Below, in pieces: positions 4,864-6,508 of a stretch of 6,508 nucleotides of DNA (its first letter is position 1; each line of letters begins with the position of its first letter). The notes below the pieces were generated by a model. That model did no database searches. It was not told where the DNA came from and saw nothing but the letters and a program-made list of their open reading frames with translations. The stretch comes from Pyrinomonadaceae bacterium (lineage in GTDB: Bacteria; Acidobacteriota; Blastocatellia; Pyrinomonadales; Pyrinomonadaceae), in contig JAICPV010000134.1 in NCBI GenBank assembly GCA_025929655.1, forward strand, positions 1 through 6,508. The letters are read 5' to 3'. The position numbers and the translations under genes were made by a program.

Positions 4864-6107
4864 TATTCCGAATACCGCTTGAATATCAAGCAAGCATTCG
4901 TTCCGCCGAATCCGAAGCTGTTGGAAAGCACGTAATCGACTTCGGCATCGCGAGCTTCATTCGGTATATAGTCGAGATCACACTCCGGGTCTGGAAATTC
5001 GTAATTGATCGTTGGCGGCAGTTTCCTTTCGTAGATAGCCTTCACCGAAAAGACTGCCTCGATACCGCCCGCCGCCCCAAGTGCGTGGCCTGTCATCGAT
5101 TTAGTAGAACTCACGGCCAATCCGTTTGTAGCGTGTCCCCCAAATACTTCCTTTATTGCTAAGCTTTCAAACTTATCGTTATAAGGCGTCGATGTTCCGT
5201 GCGCGTTGACGTAACCGATCTTGCCAGGTTCAATTCCGGCGTCAGCTATAGCCCGGCGCATCACGCGTTTCGCACCGGAGCCGGTCTCGTCCGGCATGGT
5301 CACGTGAAACGCATCGCCGCTCATTCCGTATCCAACGATCTCGGCATATATCCTCGCGCCCCGCGCTTTTGCAGATTCCAGCTCCTCGAGGATCATGATG
5401 CCGGCACCCTCGCCGATCACAAATCCGTCGCGTTCAGCATCGAATGGGCGAGACGCGCGCCCTGGGTCATCGTTCCGCGTCGAAAGGGCTCGCATCGAAG
5501 CGAACCCCGCTACAGACATCGGCGTGATCGCACTCTCGGCACCGCCGCATATCATCGCATCCGCGTCACCGCGTTCGATCAATCGAAAGCTGTCGCCGAT
5601 CGCGTGAGCTCCTGCCGAGCATGCGGTCGCCGTTGCCGAGTTGGGGCCCTTTGCACCGTGGCGTATTGATACATTTCCGGCGGCCAAATTGACGATCGCG
5701 GATACGATAAAGAATGGAGAAACGCGATCCGGGCCGTGATTAAGCAGCTTTTCATGTTCGCGTTCGATCGCCCAGAAATCACCAATGCCGGAACTGATAT
5801 AAGTCCCGACCATGTCGGCATTCGTTTCGTCGACCACGAGGCCGCTATCCTTCATCGCCTCGTCTGAAGCCTTCAGGGCAAAATGCGTGAAAGCGCCCAT
5901 ACGGCGGGCTTCCTTCTTGTCGAGGAAACTCAACGCGTCAAAGTCCTTTACTTCGCAAGCGAATTTCACCGAAAACTTTTCGGTGTCGAATTTTTTAATG
6001 TAGTCGGCCCCGTTAGCGCCCGTCAACAGGCCCGACCACGTCGTCGGGACATCATTGCCGATCGGCGTCACCAAACCGAGGCCGGTTACTACTACTCGTC
6101 GCTTCAC
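4863..6107 (-). CDS. fabF: 3-oxoacyl-[acyl-carrier-protein] synthase II (KAS II)
   Basis: A 414-residue beta-ketoacyl-ACP synthase of the FabF type, normal length. It condenses malonyl-ACP with acyl-ACP to extend the chain by two carbons in type II fatty acid synthesis, in the cytoplasm. The catalytic triad is present: Cys163 in ATACSAG, His303 in NAHGTSTPYND and His341 in SMTGHALGAAGG, with Lys336 in SSTKS. The C-terminal gate loop NSFGFGGTNA is at 396-405. The start is GTG at 6107, giving the canonical opening KRRVVVTGLG; AAGGG lies six bases upstream, inside the end of acpP. Only three bases separate it from acpP, so the two are surely co-transcribed. The stop codon abuts a REP-like element. 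FabB is unlikely, given the close match to FabF sequence and the acpP-fabF gene order. Confidence 0.97.
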   Translation of the reverse strand: MKRRVVVTGLGLVTPIGNDVPTTWSGLLTGANGADYIKKFDTEKFSVKFACEVKDFDALSFLDKKEARRMGAFTHFALKASDEAMKDSGLVVDETNADMVGTYISSGIGDFWAIEREHEKLLNHGPDRVSPFFIVSAIVNLAAGNVSIRHGAKGPNSATATACSAGAHAIGDSFRLIERGDADAMICGGAESAITPMSVAGFASMRALSTRNDDPGRASRPFDAERDGFVIGEGAGIMILEELESAKARGARIYAEIVGYGMSGDAFHVTMPDETGSGAKRVMRRAIADAGIEPGKIGYVNAHGTSTPYNDKFESLAIKEVFGGHATNGLAVSSTKSMTGHALGAAGGIEAVFSVKAIYERKLPPTINYEFPDPECDLDYIPNEARDAEVDYVLSNSFGFGGTNACLIFKRYSE

Positions 6108-6110
6108 CGT

Positions 6111-6347
6111 TTACCCTTTATGCTGCTCGACATAAGCATAAGCGTCGCGCACGCTTTGGATCTTCTCAGCATCTTCGTCGGGGATCTCGATGTCGAACTC
6201 CTCTTCGAACCGCATTACGAGCTCCACCAGGTCGAGAGAATCGGCACCGAGGTCCTCGATGAACCGTGCATTTTCCGTGACTTCGGCCTCATCGACACCT
6301 AATTCATCAACAATGATCTGTTTGATCTTATCCTGAACTTCTGACAT
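6111..6347 (-). CDS. acpP: Acyl carrier protein
   Basis: A 78-residue acidic acyl carrier protein, normal length. It carries acyl intermediates on a 4'-phosphopantetheine arm attached to Ser37 in the motif GADSLDLVE (34-42). Helix II after the serine, with MRFEEEFDIEIPDEDAEKI at 45-63, is the usual face recognised by fatty-acid synthesis enzymes. The ATG at 6347 has AGGAG five bases upstream (6357-6353). It sits 15 bases after fabD and three before fabF, the standard fabD-acpP-fabF arrangement (fabG, often between fabD and acpP, is absent here). High expression is expected from the strong ribosome-binding site and the known abundance of this protein. Confidence 0.98.
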   Translation of the reverse strand: MSEVQDKIKQIIVDELGVDEAEVTENARFIEDLGADSLDLVELVMRFEEEFDIEIPDEDAEKIQSVRDAYAYVEQHKG

Positions 6348-6362
6348 AGTTTCTCCTGATTT

Positions 6363-6508
6363 TTATAGCGTTTCCTGTATAATTCTCAAACTTTCTGAAT
6401 CTTCGACATTCAAAGTTCTGACGCCGCGATCGATTTGCTTCACCAAACCTGACAATACCTTTCCAGGCCCGACCTCTACAAACGTGTTCACTCCGGTTTC
6501 GATCAAAC
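6363..6508 (-). CDS. fabD: Malonyl-CoA:ACP transacylase, C-terminal part only
   Basis: The last 47 residues of a FabD-type malonyltransferase; the gene continues past the right edge. FabD moves malonyl from CoA to acyl carrier protein, supplying the extender for FabF. The visible C-terminus reads LIETGVNTFVEVGPGKVLSG, then LVKQIDRGVRTLNVEDSESL, then RIIQETL. The EVGPGKVLSGL and LNVEDSESL patterns are typical of FabD ends. The catalytic Ser and His lie outside the window. It is the first gene seen in the fabD-acpP-fabF series, with its TAA at 6365-6363, 15 bases before acpP. Confidence 0.94.
   Translation of the reverse strand, partial: LIETGVNTFVEVGPGKVLSGLVKQIDRGVRTLNVEDSESLRIIQETL

Noticed and set aside
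5199..5669. 156-codon plus-strand ORF opposite fabF
   Set aside because: Arg- and His-rich composition typical of an antisense shadow, no recognisable family, and lies wholly within the well-supported fabF.
1..6508. A hidden defence, toxin-antitoxin or phage-like system
   Set aside because: All long reading frames are accounted for by housekeeping genes, a DUF72 protein and an exported protein; no integrase, toxin, nuclease or phage motif was seen.

Overview
The window reads as bacterial chromosome, most likely from an Acidobacteriota member of the Blastocatellia/Pyrinomonas type. This placement is inferred from recalled family resemblance, not from a search. Three things point to it: the large exported protein in the middle has a domain order (helical repeats, an 'LTGTYRLN' beta region, a glycine zipper) that I associate with acidobacterial genomes; the fabF-etfB gap is filled by a palindromic element of a kind I recall as abundant there; and EtfB has the 'LPALFTIQSG' loop variant. 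Every supported gene lies on the minus strand, so transcription runs from the right edge to the left.

Right part (about 4860-6508): the 3' end of fabD, then acpP, then fabF. This is a compact type II fatty-acid-synthesis cluster with gaps of 15 and 3 bases. FabD loads malonyl groups onto the acyl carrier protein AcpP, and FabF condenses malonyl-AcpP with a growing acyl-AcpP. Middle-right (3015-4756): etfB and etfA, overlapping by 4 bases, encode the two subunits of an electron transfer flavoprotein. This pair normally takes electrons from acyl-CoA and related dehydrogenases. The 106 bases between fabF and etfB consist almost wholly of two related palindromic elements in inverted orientation (a REP-like doublet). 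One supplies the apparent ribosome-binding site of etfB, and the other touches the fabF stop codon.

Middle-left (752-2731): a 659-residue exported protein of unknown function. It has a signal peptide, two tandem copies of a helical domain of about 125 residues (period 138 residues), a beta-rich middle, and a C-terminal glycine zipper with eight glycines spaced every four residues. The two repeats are about 97% identical in DNA over a 175-base core but only about 75-77% on both flanks, which looks like gene conversion. A clear intrinsic terminator follows it. Left end (1-451): the first 150 residues of a DUF72 (YecE-like) protein with a GTG start. Between the terminator and this gene lies a possible 29-codon ORF with an excellent Shine-Dalgarno sequence.

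No RNA gene, transposase gene, CRISPR array or defence system is visible. The core genes are ordinary. The unusual content is the REP-like doublet, the mosaic internal duplication and a few small intergenic structures.
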